Program-made: the position numbers and the translations under genes
The notes under the pieces: model-generated
The model's input: only the letters and a program-made list of their open reading frames with translations
Told to the model about the DNA's origin: nothing
The model's database searches: none
Assembly (NCBI RefSeq): GCF_017298635.1
Contig: NZ_CP071182.1
Location: 3,324,001 to 3,388,000, forward strand
From: Paenalicyclobacillus mengziensis
GTDB lineage: Bacteria; Bacillota; Bacilli; Alicyclobacillales; Alicyclobacillaceae
Reading direction: 5' to 3'
Length of the DNA stretch: 64,000 bases
Shown: positions 56,217 to 64,000 of the stretch, piece by piece
Layout of the letters: each line of letters starts with the position of its first letter
How positions within the stretch are numbered: position 1 is the stretch's first letter

Positions 56217-56759
56217 TTACTCGCTTTCTCCTCTCTTCCCAACCTCCGTGATGTCTTCGAATACGTAAAGGAGTTCTTTCACTAACTCTCCTCTAATGCC
56301 GGATGCCCGTTCAACAAGGGGTCTCGCGCCCATCGCTTCATAAAAGCGACGCGCATTCGCGTTACGTGTAAAGACGACAACAGCCATCGATTGATACCCC
56401 CGTCTTACCAGCTCAGTTGCAGCCGTCTTTACAAGTTTTTCACCCAGCCCCTGTCGGTGATAGGCCGGCCGAAGATATAATCCATACAGTTCACTGTCTA
56501 CCCGCGGACAAAGAGCCCGCTCTCGCGACGCACCTGCATGCGCATACCCAATAATCCCGTCCGTGGAATCCGCAACCACAATAAAAGATGGCGTCTCCGG
56601 TCTCGCAAGCATGCGGAGAAATCGTTCCCGCGACCTGTCATATGAAAGTGAATCGAGGAAACTGTCCGAGATGACGCCGCGATATGTCGATTTCCATACA
56701 TCCACGTTGACCCTGGCGACATCCAAGAGGTCAGCCGAAGACGCGAATCGGATCTCCAT
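56217..56759 (-). CDS. GNAT family N-acetyltransferase
   Basis: 180 residues. MEIRFASSADLLDVARVNVDVWKSTYRGV start, acetyl-CoA motif LYLRPAYHRQGLGEKLVKTAATELVRRGYQSMAVVVF, and NANARRFYEAMGARP. ATG 56759 has GGAGGTGGG upstream. Its stop is three bases before the methyltransferase start, so these genes share a transcript. Confidence 0.85.
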   Translation of the reverse strand: MEIRFASSADLLDVARVNVDVWKSTYRGVISDSFLDSLSYDRSRERFLRMLARPETPSFIVVADSTDGIIGYAHAGASRERALCPRVDSELYGLYLRPAYHRQGLGEKLVKTAATELVRRGYQSMAVVVFTRNANARRFYEAMGARPLVERASGIRGELVKELLYVFEDITEVGKRGESE

Positions 56760-56833
56760 CCGCTCCCACCTCCAGTGCAAAGCTTTGTCTCTCCACATGT
56801 TACCTGAATCGACATCGAAACTGGGGCAAAACA

Positions 56834-56870
56834 AAAAAATTTGCCGAAGTCGAAATTTCGACTCCGGCAA
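56834..56870 (-). terminator. Rho-independent terminator of ric
   Basis: A 15-bp hairpin (56841-56855 and 56856-56870, one mismatch, no free loop beyond the central AATT) is followed on the minus strand by a T-run matching AAAAAAA at 56833-56839. Confidence 0.8.
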
Positions 56871-56899
56871 CGCTCCAAGTCTTGAATATCATAGGAAAC

Positions 56900-57601
56900 T
56901 TACGCGAGGCGCTCCAACCGCGGGAACAACACATTATTCTCGAGATGGACATGGCGAAACATGTCTTCTTCAAGTTCAGCCAGTTTCTGAAACGTATAGC
57001 TGTACGTACCACAGGCATCCTCAGGTAGAGAATAATCATTTGTCACAGAACGCATCTGTTTGAGAAGATTCCCAGATTCCGTGTGTTCGTCCTCAAGAAC
57101 TTTGATGTTTGAGAGAACTTGGCTTAGGACATCTACATCCCCAGTCTCTTGATATTTGATGATGAGCGGGAAGATATTTGTTTCTTCCTTAATCATGTGT
57201 TGTTCGATGTCCATTTTAAAAATGTGGAACGATTTGTGTAGCGGAGAAAGTGTATCGGAATGATTTGGGCCGTGTACACGCAGGATTTTGGTCGTTAGTT
57301 CTCCGAGAATCGGCAAAGTCTTTTGCAAATACGCATGATGCGTATTGACTACATGGGAAATCAACTTGTCAAACGGCTGTTCCTTCCAGTCTATCGCTGC
57401 CGTGGCATTCATCTGAGCCTGCTCATACCCAGCATTTAGCTCTGTCAACAACTGTTCGACATTGATGGTCGTACCCTGGATTGCTTCGTAGACGGTCCTG
57501 TCTCCCCCGCAGCAGTAATCGACTTTGTACCCTTTCAGTATCGTCCCCGCGTCTGGGTACGTTGTGACGATGTCTCCTAGTTTGCTGTTTGTGTTAAACA
57601 T
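56900..57601 (-). CDS. ric: iron-sulfur cluster repair di-iron protein (Ric/ScdA/YtfE)
   Basis: 233 residues. An N-terminal ScdA_N domain with the Cys pair VDYCCGGDRTV, then a hemerythrin-like domain carrying the di-iron ligands in HVVNTHHAYLQ, LHKSFHIFKMDIEQHMIKEE, EDEHTESG and FRHVHLENN. It repairs Fe-S clusters damaged by nitric oxide or peroxide. ATG at 57601 with GGAG upstream; in-frame ATGs lie at 57610 and 57616. An Fnr/Crp-type dyad lies 113 bases upstream. Confidence 0.93.
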   Translation of the reverse strand: MFNTNSKLGDIVTTYPDAGTILKGYKVDYCCGGDRTVYEAIQGTTINVEQLLTELNAGYEQAQMNATAAIDWKEQPFDKLISHVVNTHHAYLQKTLPILGELTTKILRVHGPNHSDTLSPLHKSFHIFKMDIEQHMIKEETNIFPLIIKYQETGDVDVLSQVLSNIKVLEDEHTESGNLLKQMRSVTNDYSLPEDACGTYSYTFQKLAELEEDMFRHVHLENNVLFPRLERLA

Positions 57602-57713
57602 CCTGGTCATCTCCATTTCATTGTCTCTGCAACCGCCGTCTCAATTTCCAGTCGCAGTCACGTCTTGTCGGATGGTTTACGAGACCACGGTAACACCCTG
57701 ACAGCGAACGGAT

Positions 57714-57729
57714 GGTGATGCATATCACA
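57714..57729. promoter_or_regulatory. Fnr/Crp-family palindromic site
   Basis: GGTGATGCATATCACA fits the Bacillus Fnr consensus TGTGA-N6-TCACA with one change and has a perfect TGATGCATATCA core. It sits in the 270-base divergent region between ric and the 92-residue protein, compatible with control of either by a Crp/Fnr-type regulator responding to oxygen or NO. No such regulator is in the window. Confidence 0.6.
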
Positions 57730-57871
57730 AATGCGGCAAGGTGACGCACCGCACACTCAAGACCCAGAGTCATGGTGTAGACTGATAGCATCAGTGGCGA
57801 GAATGTCGACGTGCAACTGGAGTCAAAAGGTTTGTGACCACATCAACAGAGGATTCGGAGGCTGATGATAC

Positions 57872-58150
57872 ATGCGAGTTCGGGAACACTTTCTCCTTGG
57901 CACCGGGCGTGCAACGATATCTGTAACTGCCCGCGGGACAGAAGACCGTGAGACACTCTTTATCCACGCAATGGACGCCATTTTGGCCAAATACACGGAA
58001 GAGTTTGGTCCGCAAAATGCCGTAAAACTGGTAGAGGGCCTGCGGATGGCTATCGATTCCGATGCAAGCGGCGTCACCTGGCGCCTTTCGGAGGAGGATT
58101 CGTGCTGGGCAGAGGTGAAGCGACAGTTAGCGGGCAAAGACGACATCTAA
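57872..58150 (+). CDS. 92-residue protein of unknown function
   Basis: Soluble, mixed alpha/beta protein: basic start MRVREHFLLGTGRATISVTARG, a helix EDRETLFIHAMDAILAKYTEEFG, and acidic, Ser-rich C-terminal half. No family recognised. ATG has GGAGGC upstream. Divergent from ric across an Fnr/Crp-type site, so co-regulation with Fe-S repair or NO response is possible. Confidence 0.7.
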   Translation: MRVREHFLLGTGRATISVTARGTEDRETLFIHAMDAILAKYTEEFGPQNAVKLVEGLRMAIDSDASGVTWRLSEEDSCWAEVKRQLAGKDDI

Positions 58151-58167
58151 GCCCCACGCGACACGAG

Positions 58168-58187
58168 GTGCGGCAGGTCTTTCGTTC
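58168..58187. repeat. 20-bp exact repeat, copy 1 (before the Rieske gene)
   Basis: GTGCGGCAGGTCTTTCGTTC; an identical 20-mer occurs at 59323-59342, directly after the Rieske gene. Both are in intergenic DNA upstream of a gene start. Confidence 0.8.
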
Positions 58188-58279
58188 TCTAGGTCAACGG
58201 CACAACCGCACACATAAGTCCGAACATACAGTGTACTAACACACTGCAGATGCGAACGCGCACGCCGGAGGTCGGTTGC

Positions 58280-59260
58280 ATGCTACGTCACGCTTGGTAC
58301 GCCGTCATTCCTTCTAAGGACTTGGGGAGCACACCCCTCAAAGCCACAGTCTGTGACACAGACCTGGTCCTGTTCCGAGACTCCGCAGGGGCTCCCCATG
58401 CCTTTCTGGATCAGTGCCCCCATCGAGGGTGCAACCTATCTATCGGAAAAGTCGCCGACGACCGCCTCGTATGCGCATATCATGGATGGCACTTTGATGA
58501 GAACGGCCACTGTGTCCACGTTCCAGCGAATCGCGCAGGAATGAGAATTCCACACTCTGCGAAACTGCAGGTTTTCCCGGCTTGTGATACAGCCGGACTC
58601 ACCTGGGTGTATGCATCGCCCGTACTTAGCGGTAACTTATTTCCTGAGTTAGCGCTGTTTCCCGAACTCAGTCAGAAAGGCTGGCGGTACGTGCCGTTCG
58701 AGGCACTTTGGAGCGCCAACTTCTGCCGCGTCGTTGAAAGCGCTATTGATGTATCGCATTTGCCGTTCGTACACCCTGAAACGACAGGTGAAGACGTCAG
58801 TCCCGTGGTTTACGGCCCGGATTATCGGTTTTCCGAGTACGGTATTGTCATTCACCCCACTCCGTTTGCTCCCACACACCCCATGGAGGTCATCCCTACT
58901 CCGGAAGGAGTCCCTGATAGAACTGAAATTGCCTTACTTTTTCCAAACAACTGGATGATTCGTACCCCAATGGGCGACGACAATTGGATGTGCACATTTT
59001 TAACATTTTGCCCTGTCGGGCGAAGCGCGACCAAGATATTCGGGATAGCGATGCGGAACTTTGATATTGATTCAGAGTTTCTAGATGATTTTCATGTTGA
59101 GCACACGGAATTTGTTATGGAACAAGACCGATGCATCGTCGAGCGGCTAAAACCAGTTGAACCTCCGTTGCTGAAGTATGAGTCGCATGTACCTGCAGAC
59201 GCTCCTTCCATCCGATTTAGGACGATGCTGTTTAAGGCCTTGAAGCAGGAGAACACGTGA
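58280..59260 (+). CDS. Rieske-type aromatic-ring oxygenase, large-subunit-like
   Basis: 326 residues. Rieske cluster ligands Cys46/His48 in DQCPHRGCNLSIG and Cys65/His68 in CAYHGWHFDENG. The mononuclear iron site shows the Asp157-x2-His160-x4-His165 pattern in AIDVSHLPFVHPE. Layout matches vanillate demethylase-like and related single-component oxygenases; substrate is unknown and no reductase gene is adjacent. ATG 58280 has GGAGGT upstream. The gene is bracketed by exact 20-bp repeats. Confidence 0.88.
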   Translation: MLRHAWYAVIPSKDLGSTPLKATVCDTDLVLFRDSAGAPHAFLDQCPHRGCNLSIGKVADDRLVCAYHGWHFDENGHCVHVPANRAGMRIPHSAKLQVFPACDTAGLTWVYASPVLSGNLFPELALFPELSQKGWRYVPFEALWSANFCRVVESAIDVSHLPFVHPETTGEDVSPVVYGPDYRFSEYGIVIHPTPFAPTHPMEVIPTPEGVPDRTEIALLFPNNWMIRTPMGDDNWMCTFLTFCPVGRSATKIFGIAMRNFDIDSEFLDDFHVEHTEFVMEQDRCIVERLKPVEPPLLKYESHVPADAPSIRFRTMLFKALKQENT

Positions 59261-59322
59261 GGCTTGAAACGTAGTAGGATTGTGATACACTGAACCGTTG
59301 CACACTACGGGTAGATAGCAAC

Positions 59323-59342
59323 GTGCGGCAGGTCTTTCGTTC
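59323..59342. repeat. 20-bp exact repeat, copy 2 (after the Rieske gene)
   Basis: Second copy of GTGCGGCAGGTCTTTCGTTC, 38 bases before the MgtC-like start. The two copies are 1,155 bp apart and bracket the whole Rieske gene. Confidence 0.8.
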
Positions 59343-59379
59343 GTCATCTCGGATAGAGGAATGCGCAGGAGGAATGTAC

Positions 59380-60060
59380 ATGCCCCAGCCCTGGGACTTG
59401 GTGTTAAGGCTTATCACTGCCGGTGTCCTTGGTGCGGTGATTGGTTTTGAGCGAAAGGCACACCTCAAGGATGCCGGGATGAGAACGCACTTCATTCTCG
59501 CCATCGGTTCCGCACTCATCATGGTGGTGTCGAAGTACGGATTCCATGACATGTACGGCATCCCCAGTGTAAGTTTTGACCCATCTCGAATCGCTGCACA
59601 GGTAGTGAGTGGCATTGGCTTTGTTGGAGCAGGAATGATCATTTTCCGTCGCAACTCAGTGCTCGGCCTGACAACCGCGACTGGACTTTGGGCAACTGCC
59701 GGTGTCGGCCTAGCTGCAGGGTCTGGTATGTACGTGATTGCCATCAGCGGTACCGTTCTCATTCTGATTGGTTTAACCACCTTGAAGTCTCTTGAACAGC
59801 GGTTTGTGGGGCGTATCAGGTCCGTCTTCGTTATCGCCACAGACCGCAAAGGACTCATCAGTGACCTGGAAACGACATTGCTTGACGTCGGATTAAAGGT
59901 GGAGCGAATTTCAATCACGCGGGCTGACGAGGACGATGAGGTAGAGATAGAAGTCGTGGTGCGTGTGACAAAGGGACAGAGGAATCTAGATGCCCTGCGC
60001 AGTGCCATCGTGCGTGTTGAGGGCGTTCTACAAGTCAACATCCCGAACGCGCTATGGTGA
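59380..60060 (+). CDS. MgtC/SapB family membrane protein
   Basis: 226 residues: four or five N-terminal helices (PQPWDLVLRLITAGVLGAVIGFERKAHLKDAGMRTH, HFILAIGSALIM) with the MgtC signature GFERKAxxKxAGMRTH, and a C-terminal ACT-like domain (about 150-226). MgtC proteins help growth in low Mg2+ and, in pathogens, survival in macrophages. ATG 59380 has AGGAGG upstream; ATG 59374 touches it. Confidence 0.9.
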   Translation: MPQPWDLVLRLITAGVLGAVIGFERKAHLKDAGMRTHFILAIGSALIMVVSKYGFHDMYGIPSVSFDPSRIAAQVVSGIGFVGAGMIIFRRNSVLGLTTATGLWATAGVGLAAGSGMYVIAISGTVLILIGLTTLKSLEQRFVGRIRSVFVIATDRKGLISDLETTLLDVGLKVERISITRADEDDEVEIEVVVRVTKGQRNLDALRSAIVRVEGVLQVNIPNALW

Positions 60061-60182
60061 CCTTCACGACGGCATCTTTTTTCTTCCAATGACAGAGAAT
60101 GTAATGCCCAGCCTGTGGGAAACTAACGGTCAAAATGGTCTTTCATCCATTTCGGGGTAACTCACAAAAGGTGGCTGGACGC

Positions 60183-61142
60183 GTGCGCAACAAGACCTGG
60201 TATCTCGTGATTTGCACGTTTATGGTCGTTTTTCTACCTGCAAAAGTTCCGGCGGCGACACTGCCAATGACCGAATCTTCATCAGCATTAACGCCCCCTG
60301 CAGCGTACACTCGAAAGATAAAAATTATGAGCTATAACATTCACTTCGGAGTCGGTACGGACGGCTCGTACGATGTTGCTCGTGTGGCGAAGGTCATTCG
60401 CCGCTCCCGAGCCGACATCATCGGTCTACAGGAGGTAGATGTGCACTATAGCGACAGGTCTCACTTTGATGATGAAATCAGTCTGCTGGCTCAAGCACTT
60501 CACATGAACTACGTGTTTGCGCCAATTTACGACTTCCCCCAGGCCAACAAAGGCGCAGACAGGCGCCAGTCAGGTGTTGCCATTATCAGCAGATATCCCA
60601 TTGTAAAGTCATACAATCATCTTCAAAGTCGCCTGTCGACGGAAGAACGAAGCCCCGTTTTGAAACCAATACCTGGATTCCTAGAGGCCGTTGTTCAAGT
60701 GAACCACACCCCCATCACGGTTTACGACGCCCATCTCGATTACAGGGACGACAGCCGGATACGCGTTCTACAGGTGCGCGAGATGATGTCTATCATTTCC
60801 GGACAGTTGTCAATGCCAGAGGAATCAGGGAGGAGATCACCGTCTATTGGGGTATCACCGGGCATAGAGGCATCTCGTCATTCCGGAACGCAGGTACTAC
60901 TGGGTGACTTTAATGCGGCACCCGGGCAGCCGGAGCTCGCCCCCCTCTACAAGCACTTTCAGAATACGCTCGCTAAGTGCCGAAAGGACTGCTTTACTTT
61001 TCCAGCAGACAAGCCCTTATGGCAACTCGACTTCGTGATGGTCCCGCTTAGCGCTCACGTTGTCCGTGCTTCAGTTCAGCCTGAGCCGAAAGCCTCAGAC
61101 CACCGCCCGGTTGTCGCTGTTGTCAAGTTCCGCGTGAATTGA
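60183..61142 (+). CDS. secreted endonuclease/exonuclease/phosphatase-fold protein
   Basis: About 319 residues. Signal-like hydrophobic stretch at the N-terminus (RNKTWYLVICTFMVVFLPAKVPA) then the EEP fold: IKIMSYNIHFGVG, ADIIGLQEVD, DAHLDYRDDSR, LLGDFNAAPGQPE, LDFVMVP and ASDHRPVVAVVKF, including the Asn, Glu, Asp and His residues of the metal-dependent active site. Substrate could be DNA, a phosphoinositide-type or other phosphate. GTG 60183 with AAGGTGG upstream is the preferred start; the frame opens at 60135. Confidence 0.85.
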   Translation: MRNKTWYLVICTFMVVFLPAKVPAATLPMTESSSALTPPAAYTRKIKIMSYNIHFGVGTDGSYDVARVAKVIRRSRADIIGLQEVDVHYSDRSHFDDEISLLAQALHMNYVFAPIYDFPQANKGADRRQSGVAIISRYPIVKSYNHLQSRLSTEERSPVLKPIPGFLEAVVQVNHTPITVYDAHLDYRDDSRIRVLQVREMMSIISGQLSMPEESGRRSPSIGVSPGIEASRHSGTQVLLGDFNAAPGQPELAPLYKHFQNTLAKCRKDCFTFPADKPLWQLDFVMVPLSAHVVRASVQPEPKASDHRPVVAVVKFRVN

Positions 61143-61172
61143 AGAAAATGCCACACCCATGACCTAACGCAA

Positions 61173-61208
61173 CAGGCGGCCTATCAGCAGACGCTGGTGG
61201 GCCGCCTG
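61173..61208. terminator. hairpin between converging genes
   Basis: CAGGCGGCC (61173-61181) and GGCCGCCTG (61200-61208), perfect 9-bp arms with an inner CAGC/GCTG pair. No T-tract on either side, so terminator activity is uncertain. Confidence 0.45.
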
Positions 61209-61255
61209 AAATACGGACATTCAGCACGGACATTCAGACTAAAGTGAATGGACGC

Positions 61256-61732
61256 TTAAGCGTCCCGACTGACAAAGAACGGCATTTCTTCGACACCAGC
61301 GATTCGAGCATACACAAACATCTGCCCTTTGTGGTGAACCTCGTGGTCTTTCATACTACCAAGCCACACTTTTCCAGGAGCATCCATCCCAAAAATCGCC
61401 TTTCCGTCAACCATGCCTTCAATTTGCGCTTCAGTGAGCGCGTCGATTGTGGTCTTCGTTTTTGCGGTATACTCATCGACGATGCGGCGAACTTCTTCCA
61501 TCGAGGTCGCTTCCACTTTTTCAGGGCGGCCGAACGTGCCAGCTTTCACGGACTGGGCAAACCAGTCAGCGCTTGTGACCATATGTAACGCAAGATTGCC
61601 CAAAGTCATCGCATTTGCCCAAGGCTGGAAATCGAACTTGTCATCAGGGACTCGACTTAAGATGTCCTGCAGCACAGCTCGATGTGACATAAACTGCTTA
61701 GCATAACTCGATCCGTTGCTCACAACAGTCAC
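61256..61732 (-). CDS. DinB family protein
   Basis: 158 residues, four-helix bundle of the DinB/YfiT type. The three metal-ligand histidines fit ALHMVTSADWF and KDHEVHHKGQMFVYARI. Members act as thiol-dependent S-transferases or are of unknown function. GTG at 61732; the gene is transcribed toward the EEP gene. Confidence 0.85.
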   Translation of the reverse strand: MTVVSNGSSYAKQFMSHRAVLQDILSRVPDDKFDFQPWANAMTLGNLALHMVTSADWFAQSVKAGTFGRPEKVEATSMEEVRRIVDEYTAKTKTTIDALTEAQIEGMVDGKAIFGMDAPGKVWLGSMKDHEVHHKGQMFVYARIAGVEEMPFFVSRDA

Positions 61733-61798
61733 CCCATTCAGGAAATAAAATCGCCGTACCTCTCTATTTTGCGCCCGATTTGAAACCGAGGCAAGTCG

Positions 61799-63034
61799 TC
61801 AAATCAGAGTAGGCTGAACCTCGCTGCGAAGCAGACGGTGAACCACAAAGAGTCCCGCCCCTACCGCTGTCGCAACCGTAGACACAAGCAAAATCGGTGT
61901 CACACCGAATGAATCGAACAATGCGCCATAGAGAGGCGGACCGACAAGCCGACCGACGCTGCCGACACTGCCGACGAGACCGAGGTAAAACGGAGCGGAT
62001 CGGCCCGTCGTTTGTGAAACAATCGCAGGAATCGAGGGATTGAGGAGCATTTCTCCGAACGTGCAGACTATCATACCAATCACAAGTTCTATGTAGTCCG
62101 CATGGAGTAACAGCATCAGGCAAAATCCAACGGCGTAAAACAGCGCACTTGAAATCAGTCGCGCGTACAACGAGCGCGTGAGGAGTCGGTTCAGCAGCGA
62201 AGTGAAGGGTTGGCCAACAACGATGACGATGCCGTTTACTGTCCAGAGGAAGCTGTAGACTGCGGGACTCAACCCTTTGCTGTTTAGATACGCAGCAACG
62301 CCTGAGTTCCACGCCGACGTCGACATCATGACAAGCATGGACCCGAGAGCGAGGAACAAATACAGACGGTAATCCACCAACAGCGGCCGAAGTCCCGACC
62401 CGGCCGTTTGACGCGGCAGACCGGACTCCATTCGGCTGTCACTCGTCAGGTGGATCCGGTTAAAGAACACCAAAAAGAATACGCCAAAACTGGCGGTACT
62501 GATACCGTCAATAAAAAACGTCAGGTTAAACGAAATCGCAGCCAACACACCCGCAAGGCTGGTTCCAATCGCAACACCCATGTTGTTAAAAACATAGATT
62601 GAATTGAACAAACGCGCCTGATGATCTGGCCAGCGAAAACCAACAAAGGCATTTACAGCAGGCATGGTGACAGAGAACAAAAAACCGTTCAAAGCCATGA
62701 TAAAAATGTACGGAATCCAGGCCTTCGCCACAATCAGAAATAGCTGAGCGACGCCCGTAAGGATGAGAGACGAAACAATCAGTCGCTTCGGTCCCACCCT
62801 GTGATACAGCGAACCGCCAAGAAACTGACCGACAATGCCCGCCGCCGATTGAATTAAGAGAACGACTCCGGCCTCAGCGTACGAACGATGCAGTACATTG
62901 TGCACGTAAATGGTCACAAGCGGCCACAGCATCGCGTTACCAATGGCATTAAGTAGACTGGCAACAATAAACACGTACGACTCTTTCGGATAGGCAGTTG
63001 TAAACGAACGGATACTTGCGCGTAGGCTCTGCAT
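61799..63034 (-). CDS. major facilitator superfamily transporter
   Basis: 411 residues and about twelve helices. MFS pattern GGSLYHRVGPKRLIVSSL between helices 2 and 3. Efflux-type antiporter (drug:H+) is the most likely subgroup; substrate unknown. ATG at 63034 with GAGCAACC upstream, so the ribosome site is weak. Confidence 0.85.
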   Translation of the reverse strand: MQSLRASIRSFTTAYPKESYVFIVASLLNAIGNAMLWPLVTIYVHNVLHRSYAEAGVVLLIQSAAGIVGQFLGGSLYHRVGPKRLIVSSLILTGVAQLFLIVAKAWIPYIFIMALNGFLFSVTMPAVNAFVGFRWPDHQARLFNSIYVFNNMGVAIGTSLAGVLAAISFNLTFFIDGISTASFGVFFLVFFNRIHLTSDSRMESGLPRQTAGSGLRPLLVDYRLYLFLALGSMLVMMSTSAWNSGVAAYLNSKGLSPAVYSFLWTVNGIVIVVGQPFTSLLNRLLTRSLYARLISSALFYAVGFCLMLLLHADYIELVIGMIVCTFGEMLLNPSIPAIVSQTTGRSAPFYLGLVGSVGSVGRLVGPPLYGALFDSFGVTPILLVSTVATAVGAGLFVVHRLLRSEVQPTLI

Positions 63035-63086
63035 GAGGTTGCTCCTGTTGTATTCAAGGTTTGAATGCCGACCCTTAAGTTCGACA

Positions 63087-64000
63087 TCAAATTCGCAAAT
63101 GCCTGCTCGTCGTAGCCAGTACCCGCCTCATGATTTTCGTGTCGCCAGCGGTAAGCTTTTGGTCGGGCCTCTTTAAGAATGGCCCCACCGGCAAAACACG
63201 AAATCGTGTACTCCCCTGAACCGGAAACTTATGCACCCACGTCGGTACGGTCCGGATTGCCCGCACGCGTACAACGCCTTTATCGTCCTTTGTCACCGTC
63301 AGATTCACGATGACGCCGCTGTCTGAGTGAATGTTCCCGAGCATCTGGTCGGAAATGAAGTTTCCGAGCGAATAAATCACAAATTTCTTCGCGACACGCC
63401 CGTTTCGTTCCCGGACGGTACGCAATGACATCGGCTGCAGTACATGCGGGTGAACGCCGAGCACGATGTCTGCTCCGTCAGAGAACAATCGCTTCACGAG
63501 TGACTTCTGCTTGTCGTTCGGAAAGCGGTGAAACTCTTGTCCGAAATGAAGCACGACAATGACGAGGTCAGCATGTTTTCTCATGCGTGTGATATCGTTT
63601 TGTATCTTCCCTGCCCATATTCGGTTGACGGCCCATGTGTGGTCCTTGGGGACAGGGATGTTGTTTGTTCCGTATGTGTACGCGAGCACCCCAACACGAA
63701 CCCCTTTGACATTCACCACCAACAACTTCGTCGAGTCCGCCCTGCTTCGGTAGGTCCCTGTATGCCGTAATCCGTGTCCATCAAGCGCGTTTAGCGTTCG
63801 TTTCAGACCGTGAATTCCCCTGTCCATGCAATGATTGTTGGCGGTCGTCAAGAGGTTAAAACCCGAGCGTTTCAAAGCACCTGCAAGCTCATCCGGACAG
63901 TTGAACATTGGCCAGCCTGTCTTCTTGTGGCGTTTTTGATATACAGCCTCTCTCCCTGAAAGCGTCGTCTCCAGGTTCCCTATAGTCAGGTCAGCTCGCC
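63087..64000 (-). CDS. CapA-family poly-gamma-glutamate/metallophosphatase-like protein, 5' end cut by window
   Basis: The frame runs off the right edge of the window; at least 304 residues are visible, beginning RADLTIGNLETTLSG, a CapA hallmark, and continuing TANNHCMDRGIHGLKRT, AYTYGTNNIPV, DLVIVVLHFGQEFH, GADIVLGVHPHVLQ and YSLGNFISDQ. These fit the PGA-synthase/CapA metallophosphatase fold (metal ligands in NNH, HFG and HPH). A spot in capsule or wall polymer export is typical. ATG at 63908 is internal, not the start. Confidence 0.88.
   Translation of the reverse strand, partial: RADLTIGNLETTLSGREAVYQKRHKKTGWPMFNCPDELAGALKRSGFNLLTTANNHCMDRGIHGLKRTLNALDGHGLRHTGTYRSRADSTKLLVVNVKGVRVGVLAYTYGTNNIPVPKDHTWAVNRIWAGKIQNDITRMRKHADLVIVVLHFGQEFHRFPNDKQKSLVKRLFSDGADIVLGVHPHVLQPMSLRTVRERNGRVAKKFVIYSLGNFISDQMLGNIHSDSGVIVNLTVTKDDKGVVRVRAIRTVPTWVHKFPVQGSTRFRVLPVGPFLKRPDQKLTAGDTKIMRRVLATTSRHLRI

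Noticed and set aside
59232..60089. 285-codon minus-strand frame opposite the MgtC-like gene
   Set aside because: Low-complexity Arg/Ser/Thr translation of an antisense frame; the plus strand has the MgtC signature.

Overview
The window looks like chromosomal DNA of an endospore-forming, menaquinone-using member of the Bacilli. A gerA/gerB/gerC germinant-receptor operon, two tiny YjcZ-like proteins, a CtsR-controlled clpE, a DarB/CbpB-type CBS protein, a c-di-AMP riboswitch, a YheI/YheH-type ABC exporter and YyaL all point that way. Base composition is balanced to slightly GC-rich, and GTG and TTG starts behind strong GGAGG ribosome sites are common. This would suit Alicyclobacillaceae or a neighbour, but that placement is inference; there is no rRNA to fix it.

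Layout. 0-10 kb: a 48-residue membrane microprotein; a LysM-LysM-NlpC/P60 wall hydrolase behind a ydaO-type c-di-AMP riboswitch; scoAB CoA-transferase coupled to a LysO-like lysine exporter; a flavin reductase; a MoxR-DUF58-DUF4129 operon; a CPA1 Na+/H+ antiporter; a YgjP-like metalloprotein. 10-20 kb: menaquinone genes menB-menE-menF-menD-menH on the minus strand, followed by a ResA/TlpA-like lipoprotein, with menA divergent. 20-31 kb: yyaL, then a complete beta-oxidation operon (SCP2 protein, acyl-CoA ligase, two overlapping acyl-CoA dehydrogenases, enoyl-CoA hydratase, SDR dehydrogenase, thiolase) with a divergent GAF-LuxR regulator. 31-42 kb: an AarF/UbiB kinase-like protein with a small coiled-coil partner, a DoxX-like membrane protein, the gerABC operon with a small membrane protein, a MurJ/SpoVB-like flippase, an EamA exporter and a Cys-rich DUF1292 protein. 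42-50 kb: sirtuin, DarB-like CBS protein, the heterodimeric ABC exporter, a repeat-dense 1 kb intergenic region, and clpE under a textbook CtsR box. 50-53 kb: a complete IS1182-like element, then two YjcZ-like microproteins and a DUF302 protein. 53-64 kb: epimerase, two GNAT proteins, a methyltransferase, the di-iron Fe-S repair protein Ric/ScdA with an Fnr/Crp-type dyad upstream, a 92-residue unknown, a Rieske oxygenase flanked by an exact 20-bp repeat, MgtC-like and endonuclease/phosphatase-like proteins, DinB, an MFS transporter and a 5'-truncated CapA.

No CRISPR array, tRNA, rRNA, prophage or recognisable defence island was seen. The most interesting signals are: (1) the IS1182-like element sits in the apical loop of what reads as the clpE Rho-independent terminator, splitting it 1.9 kb apart; (2) the 1 kb upstream of clpE holds several unrelated short-repeat families, including five copies of a 16-bp motif and two tandem arrays in the leader; (3) the overlapping acyl-CoA dehydrogenase pair looks like a catalytic plus non-catalytic heteromer, as known from actinobacterial sterol and bulky-substrate degradation; (4) the c-di-AMP riboswitch and a DarB-like protein lie in one window; (5) exact short repeats flank the Rieske gene.
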